Below are positions 9,896 through 18,940 of a stretch of 26,728 nucleotides of DNA, one piece after another; positions within the stretch are counted from its first letter, which is position 1; the number at the start of each line of letters is the position of its first letter. The translations under genes were made by a program, and so were the position numbers. The DNA is from Apostichopus californicus. Its lineage: Eukaryota > Echinodermata > Holothuroidea > Aspidochirotida > Stichopodidae. The notes beneath the pieces are model-generated. The model did not search any database. It was not told where the DNA came from and worked only from the letters and a program-made list of their open reading frames with translations. The DNA lies in assembly GCA_020650975.1 (NCBI GenBank), contig JAIPMN010020964.1, positions 1 through 26,728 on the forward strand, read 5' to 3'.

Positions 9896-10029
9896 CCTGA
9901 AGGTGCTAGACTTAAGTTACAATGGACTTCTTAAAATGCAAACACAAGACTAAGTAACTTTCTACCAAATCTTACTATTTCTTTTACTAATATTTATATT
10001 TCATTTTCAATTGTTTAAGAGATCTGTCA
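9896..10029 (+). pseudogene. Truncated duplicate of the downstream LRR gene
   Basis: CTGAAGGTGCTAGACTTAAG followed by TTACAATGGACTTCTTAAAA closely matches the LRR gene at about 11039-11087, and similarity continues through CTAAGTAAC, CCAAATCTTACTATT and TTTTCAATT to about 11150. An apparent ~22-bp insertion near 9980-10002 and several single differences break it. The block upstream matches the sequence before the intact gene, but about 440 nt of coding sequence (signal peptide and N-terminal cap) are missing. It is a decayed tandem copy and is not expected to encode protein. Confidence 0.8.
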
Positions 10030-10432
10030 GTGATTATATAAAGCATTGCTTTACATAGTATGCGAACAATGTTTCAGAATTTTCTTAAACACAAAATTTC
10101 TTTTGGTAAATCATTTGAAATAAGAAACTCAGAGGATATGTTTCTTTTGACACCTTCCAGCCCCTCCACCCCCACACACACATGCATTGCATCTCCTTCC
10201 TGCCCTGGTCTCTGAGACCAATTAAATCCCTTTGGAAAGAAAGTCACAGAAAAGAAGAATGGAAATGTTTAATGGTGTCAGTAAATATTTAATAGTTGTT
10301 GTTTTAATAGTTGTTTTTAAAAATTGTAAAGTATAGGTTCAATGGAACTTCAGTAAATAAATGATTAATTATAGACAAAAGACTTTCACTTCTAAATAAA
10401 AGACGAAACTGAAATTACGCTTAATCTTAATG

Positions 10433-10593
10433 GAAGTAGTAAAGACATCTAGTTTCGATCACTTTATATGATTTGGCATTGCCATGGTCATGAATATTCA
10501 TAAACTGTTCTATTGTTGTGTTGAGGGAAACATGAACAGAGAAGTTAATACTTAGTCTATTTATTTTTTTTAAAGTGTGACTGTTTCATCACA
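10433..10593 (+). promoter_or_regulatory. Duplicated upstream block, copy 2: putative LRR promoter/leader
   Basis: It lies about 90 nt before the LRR start codon and is partly conserved with 9740-9895. The best-kept part is GTCATGAATATTCATAAACTG, containing the 12-bp palindrome ATGAATATTCAT (10490-10501). It ends in TTTCATCACAG, which could also be a 3' splice site of a 5' UTR intron; the sequence alone cannot tell. Confidence 0.4.
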
Positions 10594-10680
10594 GTGGATG
10601 CGTGTGTTTTATCCAAACTGAAGCAGATGTCCTTCATAATTATTCAAATTAATTAATATTTCTTGAGGGGAGTAGTGAAT

Positions 10681-11634
10681 ATGGAGTTCCTTTGGAAGAG
10701 AAAAAACTGTTTGTTTTATTGCTTTTTGTTAATTTGTAATTTTTCTGGACTTTTGTCCGCCTTAGGTTCAGACTCTCGTTGTTACTGGAATGAACCGGGT
10801 GACATTAATTGCTCAATGTGTAACATGTCTAATGGAACCATCTTGGATTGTAGCAATAAGGGATTAGAACAGGTGACTGTTAATAGAAGATGTTCCATCA
10901 TTGGTTTGAATCTTTCTCATAACAGATTGTCAAAACCTCCAAATATCTCTGGGAGTCTGGTAATAGAATGGATTGACATGTCTCATAATCACATCAAGTT
11001 CTTGAATGCAAAGAATATTGAAAGACTGAGTAGTCATACCTTGAAGGTGATCGACTTCAGCTACAATGGACTTCTTATAATGAAAACACAAAATCTAAGT
11101 AACATTCTGCCAAGTCTTACTATTTTCAATTTGTCTAACAATCTGTTGAAAACCAACTCATTCGAGGTTTCTGACTGGAAGAGCTTTCATCATTTTAAAT
11201 TGCTGGATATACGGAACAACAGTGGTGATGCAAATATGAATTTATCTCCATGTGACCTTGCAGAAGAAGATGGAGTAATTCTCCTGAATTCACTCAACTG
11301 CAAGCTCTCCTGCATTCAGAGTTTCCTACAACGACATTGTGAATTTTATCACTACTTCTCCCAGTGCCTTCTTAACGAAGCATCAAGTTGTCACAGAAGC
11401 TTCGCCGAAGAGAAAGTTGTTCACTGCAATGTGGCTGAAAGTCTGATTATTGGTGATGAAGTAAAGACTTCACCAGAAGAAAGTTTCGTTAAAAGCACAG
11501 TGACTTCTGCAATTTCGGATGGACCCGTTAGTTCAATTAGAGATGTGGGAAAAACAATACAGAAAGTATTATTGGTCATTGTGACATGTTTAGCATATGT
11601 TCTAACTGTTTACCTTGTCTGGACGTATTTCTAA
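10681..11634 (+). CDS. Leucine-rich-repeat surface protein, single exon, no cytoplasmic tail
   Basis: 317 residues from the ATG at 10681; the frame opens earlier at a TTG, but the ATG directly precedes a classic signal peptide (MEFLWKRKNCLFYCFLLICN). A cysteine cluster at residues 34-57 (CYWNEPGDINCSMCN) looks like an N-terminal LRR cap. About four LRRs follow: IIGLNLSHNRLSKPP, IEWIDMSHNHIKFL, LKVIDFSYNGLLIM and LTIFNLSNNLLKT. A cysteine-rich C-terminal cap-like region spans about 191-255, with several N-glycosylation sequons. The last ~21 residues (VLLVIVTCLAYVLTVYLVWT) are hydrophobic and reach the very C-terminus, which fits a GPI-anchor signal or a tail-less membrane protein. There is no TIR domain. 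Echinoderms have many single-exon LRR/Toll-like genes, so immune recognition is possible, but the ligand is unknown. A broken copy lies upstream at 9896-10029. Confidence 0.85.
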   Translation: MEFLWKRKNCLFYCFLLICNFSGLLSALGSDSRCYWNEPGDINCSMCNMSNGTILDCSNKGLEQVTVNRRCSIIGLNLSHNRLSKPPNISGSLVIEWIDMSHNHIKFLNAKNIERLSSHTLKVIDFSYNGLLIMKTQNLSNILPSLTIFNLSNNLLKTNSFEVSDWKSFHHFKLLDIRNNSGDANMNLSPCDLAEEDGVILLNSLNCKLSCIQSFLQRHCEFYHYFSQCLLNEASSCHRSFAEEKVVHCNVAESLIIGDEVKTSPEESFVKSTVTSAISDGPVSSIRDVGKTIQKVLLVIVTCLAYVLTVYLVWTYF

Positions 11635-12253
11635 CAAATAGAAGACACAAGTTTATTGTATTTCAGGCATAATTGTAACATATTTAGAAGACATATTTGT
11701 TGTACATTTGTGGAGAGAAATGATAGTGAGGTCAGTAAATTAAAATTTCATTTTATTATTAAAAAATCGTTCTTATGACCTGTCAAAATTTGTATTTGAA
11801 ACAGCTAGGGATGAGAGAAAAAACAGCCTTTATTTAATTTAAGTGTAATAGACAAGACATAACATTCTCTTGATACCTAAACAGTTTATTGAACATTCAC
11901 TACGAACGTTTGTATAGAACAGAGATACTTCAAGAAAATGTTTCTGAGAAATATTGAAAGTAGATTTGTGGCCATATCTTCACAGAAAGAAAAATATATA
12001 TAACAACCCAATAGAACTACCTTGAAACAAGATGGTGTACTTCTCATACTTATTTCTTAAAGTTACAGAAACATGCAGTTATGCATAAATGATGTTGCTT
12101 TTGGAGATTAATGCTCAGTCTAAGAAGTTGATCACAATGATACCAATCTTACTGGCATAACAGAAAACTATATTTTACTTTATAAAATTAATTGTACCTT
12201 CTTTATGTGGAAATACTTCCTTCTGCTTATCATTATATATTGAGGCTTTTTTT
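11635..12253 (+). other. 3' flank of the LRR gene
   Basis: AT-rich sequence without coding resemblance. Two ATTAAA hexamers (11739-11744 and 11758-11763) are plausible poly(A) signals about 100-130 nt after the stop; nothing else is recognised. Confidence 0.5.
11739..11744 (+). terminator. Candidate poly(A) signal of the LRR gene
   Basis: ATTAAA about 105 nt after the stop codon, with a second ATTAAA 19 nt further on. Both are variant hexamers in AT-rich sequence, so chance is possible. Confidence 0.3.
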
Positions 12254-12316
12254 AACATGGTTGATTTATCACCCCCTTATACAAATTAACAATAAAGTAT
12301 TTGTTATAGAGGGCGC
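12254..12316 (+). repeat. Sequence duplicated across the assembly gap, left copy
   Basis: AACATGGTTGATTTATCACC through AGTATTTGTTATAGAGGGCGC is repeated with small changes at 12327-12406 on the other side of the N run. The main difference is the length of the cytosine run. Confidence 0.85.
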
Positions 12317-12326
12317 NNNNNNNNNN
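12317..12326. other. Assembly gap (10 N)
   Basis: A run of exactly ten N, a conventional placeholder. Because the same sequence flanks both sides, the gap probably marks an unresolved tandem copy or a failed allele merge rather than a true 10-base unknown. Confidence 0.95.
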
Positions 12327-12406
12327 GTAACAGGGTTGATTTATCACCCCCCCCCCCCCCTCCCCCCATAAAAATTAACTATAAAGTATTTGTTATTAGA
12401 GGGCGC
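12327..12406 (+). repeat. Sequence duplicated across the assembly gap, right copy
   Basis: It repeats 12254-12316: GTAACAGGGTTGATTTATCA, a long C run (12347-12367, with one T), then TTAACTATAAAGTATTTGTT and AGAGGGCGC. Confidence 0.85.
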
Positions 12407-12417
12407 ACGACAATAAT

Positions 12418-12482
12418 AAATTTGTTGCTGTATAATACCTAAAGACGAATCTATACGTTATCGCTCTCTCATACTTTACAGG
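12418..12482 (+). repeat. 65-bp direct repeat, left copy
   Basis: About 62 of 65 bases match 13641-13705, including CTAAAGACGAATCTATACGT. The high identity and lack of shared flanks suggest recent duplication or short terminal direct repeats of an element. The core starts TG and ends CA, as LTRs do, but is very short. Confidence 0.85.
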
Positions 12483-12913
12483 TAGGTTGATGAATATTTA
12501 TGGTAATTTAACAAACAATAAACTAATCATTAAATGTAAAACCTGTTACTATCCTAACTAATGGTAAATCAGAGTCAATGACTCTCAACTGTAGTAAATA
12601 TCAGGATAGAAGTAAGTCGTCGCTATTAGCAGACCTAATGTTATAAGTGTGCATGTTAGTATAGTCCAGGAGGCGACGATCGTCTGCACTTGTATCCACT
12701 AAAACGTATTGTTGGTTATATTTCATTATTAATTCAGCCTTTTCATTAGTTATTCGTATGATAATCCAGTGCTTTGGTGCTTTGAGGTTAATTTATAACA
12801 TGTGTGTTTTACCTGAATGCAAAGTTACGTGTTTAACCACAAATTATTGCAACCGCTATAAAAGTCAATTCAAAAGGTTGTGGATGAACATGGACGTACG
12901 TACAGTAGCATGG

Positions 12914-12938
12914 ACACTGACAATTTCGGACACCTAAG
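12914..12938 (+). repeat. Third copy of miniature-element terminal sequence
   Basis: ACACTGACAATTTCGGACAC-CTAAG is the reverse complement, with few changes, of 13327-13353, the subterminal part of the right end of the element at 13117-13369. It is either a nested or a broken second element. Confidence 0.6.
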
Positions 12939-13116
12939 CCTTAAAACACCCCAAAACTATATCTTCTGGTATAAATCACCTGAAAATATACTTGATATGG
13001 TGGGAGAAGTGTGTTATATTAAGATACAAGGCCAAACTTTCTTTCCTGCAAACTGTTTTCACGTTGTAAAAAAGAAGATTCTTCGTGATTGTGGAACTGG
13101 TATTTCTTTGCTAGAG

Positions 13117-13369
13117 TATTGCTAATTTTCGGACACACTGTCCCACAGTGTGGCGCTAGTGATAAAATTGGTGGCGCAGTTGCTCTTTCAGTAATTATAA
13201 CAGACTTCATAGATCTCCGTCATTTTATTGACAAATATGTAAGTATTTACTTGCACACGGGTCATTTCGTACTTTTTGGTGAAATTTGGCTCTTCCTGTA
13301 GGTTGTCATGGTGAAATCGTGCATTTCTTAGGGGTGTCCGAAATTGGCAGTGTTCCGAAATTAGCAATA
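13117..13369. mobile_element. TA-flanked miniature inverted-repeat element (~253 bp)
   Basis: The left end AGTATTGCTAATTTTCGGAC at 13115 is mirrored by GTTCCGAAATTAGCAATACT ending at 13371. Both ends are bounded by TA, the usual duplication of Tc1/mariner-like elements. Just inside the left end is a perfect 8-bp stem hairpin, CACACTGT-CCC-ACAGTGTG (13134-13152). No transposase is encoded; a 70-codon open frame crossing it has no resemblance to a known protein. Confidence 0.6.
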
Positions 13370-13640
13370 CTGACTATACAGTTGAGCGCCGGTTGATGTT
13401 GTTCTGCGCAGTCGGTATTAACTAGGGGAACTCCCTTATTATATTCTACTTAAGAATTCCTCATTCAGGGACCGTCTGAACAGTTCTGTTATTAGTTTGC
13501 ATTGTTTTGGGCTCATTTTACTAAAGGATTTAGGATTAAGTGTAATTTATTTAAGAAGTTTTACCATTGCTTTTCTATTATTTCTTTCCACTGTGATTAT
13601 ATGCGAAATGGAGACCGAGATAAGAATGAGTTAGAATAAG

Positions 13641-13705
13641 AAATTTGTTGCTGTATAACACCTAAAGACGAATCTATACGTTATTGCTCTCTCCTACTTT
13701 ACAGG
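13641..13705 (+). repeat. 65-bp direct repeat, right copy
   Basis: Partner of 12418-12482, same strand, 1223 bp further on. The segment between the two copies contains the miniature element and its extra terminal copy. Confidence 0.85.
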
Positions 13706-15482
13706 ATCCTGAACACCCTTGTTACACTAACATTGTGCATGATGAAATAAAGTATATTCTCTCAATGCTTTGATTCATTTGATTACTTCTACATATCTCT
13801 TTTTAGTTTAAAATAGCACATAGCATGTCAAATTAAGTGCAAAACAAAGCCAATTTCATATTTCTCAGAAATGTTTAGTGATGTCCTTCTCTGCTGGCTG
13901 TATTTGTTTCATTAGATGGAATTGAATTCAGTAAAGATTATGTTAACGGTAATAGAAAACTTCTTATTTTCACACTCTCTCTTAAATGTTCATATTTTAT
14001 ACTCAATTTACATAAAAAAAATCATTAGAAGCAAATGGAATTGTTCTGGGCCAGATCAACAGATTTCTCATTAACATTCCCTTTACAATCTGTGCATTTC
14101 ATTTTCTAATCATAAAGGAAATAATGCAAGATATAAATTGGGCTATCGTCTTTCTTTTCCCACTTGATAGAAAGGAAAAGGGGGAAACCCTGAAAACAAT
14201 TATTGTTCTCGAGGCCGAGACTGACATAAAAATAGAAAGGAAAAGTTTTATTTTATTCTCTGTATTGGCTTCTATTTGTTAATTCCTTCCTCTCTGAAGG
14301 TCTCTTAACAACTACTTGTCACACCCTAAAATCCAAAAAAGAAAAATTGCCTATTTCTACTTTTATACTTCCCTTTAAAATTCCAACCTCTAACCCATGT
14401 GGCCCCCACCTGCCAGGCCTCAGTACACGCCTATAGCACTACTCCAGCTATACCCTCAAGGTAAGCCCCAAGTGGAATATCTCTATACACCAATTCCTAC
14501 ACACAAAACTGGTTCACTTTTTAAGGCTAATTAACTGCAGATAAGAGTCACTTGCCCGGAGGCCTGCGAAGGGGTTACAAACAATTATTAACTTGTAAGA
14601 TTATACTTTACTTTTATTAATTTTAATATTTTAAATAACTCCACCTGTCCAATTATTATAAACTGTTTGTTTCTTTGTACTTGTTTACTTTAGTTTCTGA
14701 AAAATATTTTTAATAATAAACTTAATAAAGGTCAATTATTTTATGATGCTAAATATTTTGATTGTACTATTAGTATAACCCTTTTGCTGCGTGTTATGTT
14801 TGCCAAGGTTTGATTTACAGGGTACCCTTACAGCCTCTGGAATAAATATCAGATGCAGGTTTATGAGCTGAATCTACGAGTACTTTCATATAGATATAAC
14901 AAACCTTCTTATTTACCTGAGAGCTGCACATCATTAATTGTTGGTACAGTGAATTTACACGTAGGAAGGAATTGTTGTAAACATTAATCAGGATGCCGAT
15001 TTTTGAGAAGGTACCTGGGTTAGGAAAGTCTCTTTTAGTGTCATTTCCTAACATTTCAGAAATCTGATTATAATACATTTAATTTTACTCTTTAGATTTC
15101 AGAACATGGAGTATCACTGCTCGATTTGTTCTGTGTCAAGGGTTATGTTTGACCTCTCTGTGCTTAATTAATATAACACTACAATCTTGGTATATCTCTC
15201 TCTCTCTTTTTGCACTAGACTTCACAGGTAAAGGTCAATACTGCCCGTTTACCAATATCTCTTCAACTATTCCCATGCTCGTCAGTTTGTAGTTAATCTT
15301 CAATAACCGCTAACATCATAATTTGCATGATCATCAAAATATAGCTATCTGTGACACGTACTTTACATAAGGGAATAATACCGCCCAATAGTAATAAGTG
15401 AGGCACGAATTTCAGCATATTGTCCTGAAATATTATAAGTTATCAAATAAAAAAGAAAAATCATCACAGGTGACTTTATGAC
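13706..15482. other. Gene-poor AT-rich stretch
   Basis: No exon, RNA gene or mobile element is recognised on either strand. AATAAA hexamers at 14715-14720 and 14724-14729 have no gene upstream that I can identify. A short CT microsatellite lies near 15195-15209. Confidence 0.5.
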
Positions 15483-15560
15483 ATTCATGCCTGGTATATA
15501 ATCGACAGGCCCACAAAGCCCGGTGCATAATTTTGGGAAGAATCGAGAAATTCGTCATTT
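15483..15560 (+). repeat. Dispersed ~78-bp repeat, copy B
   Basis: Partner of 9601-9678. Shared core: TATAATCGACAGGCCCACAA here against CATAATCAACAGGCAAACAC there, followed by ATTTTGG-AAGAATCGA in both. Confidence 0.65.
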
Positions 15561-15954
15561 TAAACATTAAATAGAAATTAAAATATGCAATTAGCATCAT
15601 GCAGCGCAGTGCATTCAGCCAATAAACCATGCACGTGGGCTATAAACGACGGAATACTCTCCTTGTATACGATCACAGGATGTGAAGACATCGTTTGACT
15701 GCTAGCTTACGCAGTGATAAGAGAACGCGCACACTTAAAGTTGAATTTGACGCATGGGCTGAATGGCGTGCGAACATAGCGCCTTGTAGTGAAATCAGAT
15801 CCTCATATTCCCATGAATAAGTAGTTACCCGAGACAAATTCGTAGATCTTTGAGCAGTTTTTATCATCTATACTAATCGAATGTTCAAATTGGTAGGAAA
15901 ACACTGAAGATAGAACTAACGTGCATACAGTAAGAGGTTAGTATAAACAAGTTA

Positions 15955-16987
15955 AGCCTGGCGCCCACTATGCGACCATTTGCTGCGATCTCTTGAGATC
16001 TGTGTGCGATCCGCAGTCGCCGAGTTCTCCTGCAACCGATCGCGAGCACTGATCGCAAGCGATCACTTGCAATAACAGGTATCGTGCACTATGCGATCGC
16101 TCGTGCACTTTTCATTAACAATGTCTTGCGCCTCTTTGCTGCCTGGGGGTACCAGCAACTTTTTAGCTCTTCAGTCATGCTTCAAGACTTTGTGGTAATG
16201 GGTGACCAACACTTCGTGCTTCTACAACAACGTCGTGCCGCTGCTGTGGCTGCAGCTGTGACACTGTTGAGACGTCGCAGACGTTGCAGGGAGCGCCAGC
16301 TCACTCGTCGTTTCTGGGCCCGCCCACGGCTGCTGCGAAGAGAATAATTCGGGCATTACGAAACCTTGAGTAGAAGATGTCCCAGGATATATTGCTTTCC
16401 AGCGTATGTGCCCTAAAATTTTCCAGGAACTTTTGGGGAAAGTTGGACCTATAATTGAGAAGAAGACAACCACGATGAGATCACCCATACCTCCACGGCA
16501 ATTCCTTCCTGTTGTTCAAGCTCCAGGACAAGGGCAGCCCTCCTCGCTCTCGGCAGTGTTCATAGAGTTCAATACAACAATAAATTGAACATAGACTGAC
16601 TGCGATGACGTGATGCATACAAACAGCAAAAGTTAAACACTTGGAGCTGGTGTAGAAATGAGCTCCTTTGTAGCCCTCGTCGCAAGCAGATCACTGATTG
16701 GTAAAGGCTGCAAATTTGCCTATACTACAGTGTGTTAGCGACCTCACGAGACCAACTATCGCACACTTGGCGATCGGTCTTGCGACCACTTGCGGAAGTC
16801 GCGAAAGTTTGGAACACGTTTAAAACTTTGCGACCAAATGCGATCTTGTCTGCGGACAGCGATCACATGCAACCACCTTGCGACCGATCCTCGCACACTT
16901 GGCGACTTCAGATGGATCGCAAGAACTCGCAAGAGCATCGCAAGCACTGTGATCGCAAGCTCGAGGTCGCATAGTGGGCGCCAGGCT
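15955..16987 (+). mobile_element. PIF/Harbinger-type element (1033 bp) with perfect 23-bp terminal repeats
   Basis: AGCCTGGCGCCCACTATGCG plus ACC at the left end is the exact reverse complement of 16965-16987. Both subterminal zones are dense in TGCGATC, TTGCGACC and their complements (about 15971-16110 and 16735-16970), the layout expected for transposase binding sites. The centre holds a decayed transposase fragment (16240-16588). No clear 3-bp target duplication is seen: the flanks are TTA on the left and CGA on the right, so a mutation or a slightly different end is possible. Confidence 0.8.
16240..16588 (+). pseudogene. Decayed N-terminal fragment of a PIF/Harbinger transposase
   Basis: One frame ends RRFWARPRLLRRE and stops at 16347. 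The sequence continues in another frame with MCPKIFQELLGKVGPIIEKK and RSPIPPR from 16406. Both pieces resemble the start of Harbinger/HARBI1-like transposases: an arginine-rich stretch with a W-x-RP motif, then a FxELL-x-x-VGP-x-I helix. The frames are offset by a frameshift between about 16345 and 16405. The DDE catalytic domain is entirely absent, so no active enzyme is possible from this copy. It lies inside the element's terminal repeats. Confidence 0.65.
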
Positions 16988-17746
16988 CGATTGTCTCGTG
17001 AAGTGGCCTACGGAGTCTCATCATTAAACTACGGCTGCCCACTTCCGGCCATGTATAAACATCCAAGGTTTTGAGGCTATTGATAGCCAACTGCATAACT
17101 AAGGGGCACATTTGGCAATTCGTTTTGTTTTTCTAAATTGTAACAGACAAATTGGTATTTGAAATTATGACTCAGACTGCAGAAATGGAAAGAGAAAAGA
17201 AAACACATTTTATATGTCAGCAAATTGTCAATTCAGCAAACTTTAACATTGGAATGTTTGAAAGTTTGAACACACACCAGAGACTCCTTAGTCTAATAAT
17301 GTTAAGTCAGATAAAGACTAAACAATATACAGATAAGATATATAATATATCTACCATTGAAACATTAAAACAAGAACATTTGTATACACAATTATATCAC
17401 AAGCCTCCATCACCTATCACAATTTCGTACAAAACAGCTGAACCCTCGGTCTAAAGAAAGATTTTCGATCACGTACTGTCGTTACAACTACGCGGAGAGC
17501 TTCTCTTGTTGTGCCTGGCAGTTTGCATGCCTTAATATCCCAGAAACATATATAAATGCCGATATACACGTATAGTGAGCACTTGGTAATCATTTCCAAT
17601 GTCGCAGACGATAAGCTGCTCTTTGTTGACTAACAGAATCAGTCGAAAGCTTGTTTTTCAAAGTTCGTTTCCGCTGACCCAAGAAAAGCTTAGGCTTAGC
17701 CTTCGTAGGCCGGTTTACTTATTAGCAACGACTTAAAGGTTTGTTG
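16988..17746. other. Non-coding spacer between two mobile elements
   Basis: It contains a 100-codon open frame at 17152-17454 that starts at TTG, has no recognised domain and is rich in simple Thr/Ile/Gln residues. I see no splice or codon evidence that it is a gene. Confidence 0.4.
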
Positions 17747-17748
17747 TA

Positions 17749-18351
17749 GACCCCAACTATAGCACGCTATCATGGAAAAGTTTCTTGAGATTACGTAATC
17801 CACCTGCCTTGGTCGTAAAATGACCTCTTTTTACAAATTAGTCTGCAACGCCTGCCGCATATTTTTCTTGTATGAGGGTCTTTGTGTGAACGCTTTATGA
17901 TTAAATAAACTGTAGAAAAGAACGTATTTCCACACTGTATACACAAAGAGCCTAATGGTGTTAAGAAGCTATGCAGGTTAATTGTAGAGCCCGGGGTCTT
18001 TTTACGACAGTGGCAGGTCAATTTCATTTCATTTTCATTTATTTTTTCCATTTCCTCACAATGTTTACATAATAATAAGACGGTGAAGACAATACCATGT
18101 AGGCCTATATGCAAAGAAAATAATAAGTAATAAATCATATAAAAGAAAAATAATGGAAATTACGGAGAGAAAATGGTGGAAGGGCTTGGAAGCCGTAGCT
18201 TGTACAAGACGCCCACCAAAAATAAAGCTAACATGTACGTATAAAGGATATGGGCACGATTACGTAATCACAAAACATTCTTAGCTTTAGCGTGCTATAA
18301 TTGGGGCCAATAAAGCAGATCTATCCATGATAGCGTGCTATAGTTGGGGTC
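17749..18351. mobile_element. TA-flanked miniature element (603 bp) with perfect 27-bp terminal repeats
   Basis: GACCCCAACTATAGCACGCT plus ATCATGG (17749-17775) is exactly the reverse complement of 18325-18351. TA flanks both ends (17747-17748, 18352-18353). The 12-bp palindrome GATTACGTAATC occurs near both ends (17789-17800 and 18258-18269). A second copy of the terminal core lies just inside the right end (18288-18308, TAGCGTGCTATAATTGGGGC). No transposase is present. The open frame on the minus strand inside the element has no known relatives. Confidence 0.85.
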
Positions 18352-18353
18352 TA

Positions 18354-18691
18354 TACAACAGACCGTCATACGGTGTTATGATGAAACTACGGTCAAACCG
18401 TGTCATCGTGGAGATAACGCAATGCTTAGCATATACCTGGTCTACACAGTTACACATAAGTAGCTATCAAACTGTCACATCAAACGTGTATCAGATCAAC
18501 ATGCATGCATTAGTGCGTGCAGATAAATATAAGTGGCTAAATGAAGATGCACTCAGTGAGCAGTAATAAATAATTATAATCTCCCCGCCCCAACCCCCCC
18601 CTCCCCCCGTTTCTCTTTCGCCGTTCCCACTGCGTTCCCTGTCCGCTACCTCACGTATGCAGACGCCACTTTTTTTGAACATAACATTATT
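18354..18691. other. Spacer with a cytosine-rich tract
   Basis: No gene is recognised. A C-rich run spans about 18583-18608 and is followed by pyrimidine-rich sequence. A 79-codon open frame here has no resemblance to known proteins. Confidence 0.4.
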
Positions 18692-18901
18692 AGTACATCA
18701 TCGTATTTGCTTTGATGTACATCGTACGTTTGTAGTACATGATCGTATATGTTTAGAACATGATCGTATATGTTTAGAACATGATCGTATACTTTTAGTA
18801 CATGATCGTATATGTTTGGTACATGATCGTAAAGTTTTAGTACATGATCGTGTATTTCTAGTACATAATCGTAAGTTTTCAGTACATGATCGTATAAAAT
18901 T
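18692..18901 (+). repeat. 21-bp minisatellite, ten units
   Basis: Ten consecutive units of exactly 21 bp, consensus AGTACATGATCGTATATGTTT. Units 1-2 and 7-10 are the most diverged, while units 3-6 are nearly identical. Because 21 is a multiple of three, one frame stays open and would encode a VHDRI-x-L-like seven-residue repeat. There is no signal, splice or start evidence for a protein, so I treat it as a DNA repeat. Confidence 0.9.
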
Positions 18902-18940
18902 ATATCATCATTAACATCATCATATGTTGTGGTCCTTTTC

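Noticed and set aside
12880-13301. Three overlapping open frames near the miniature element
   Set aside because: They cross the element's inverted repeats on both strands and have no protein resemblance.
17152-17454. 100-codon open frame between two mobile elements
   Set aside because: It starts at TTG, has no recognisable domain or good splice context and low-complexity composition, so it is not reported as a gene.
18657-18914. Possible short secreted or heptad-repeat protein
   Set aside because: The open frame is a consequence of a 21-bp tandem DNA repeat; no start context, signal peptide or splice evidence.
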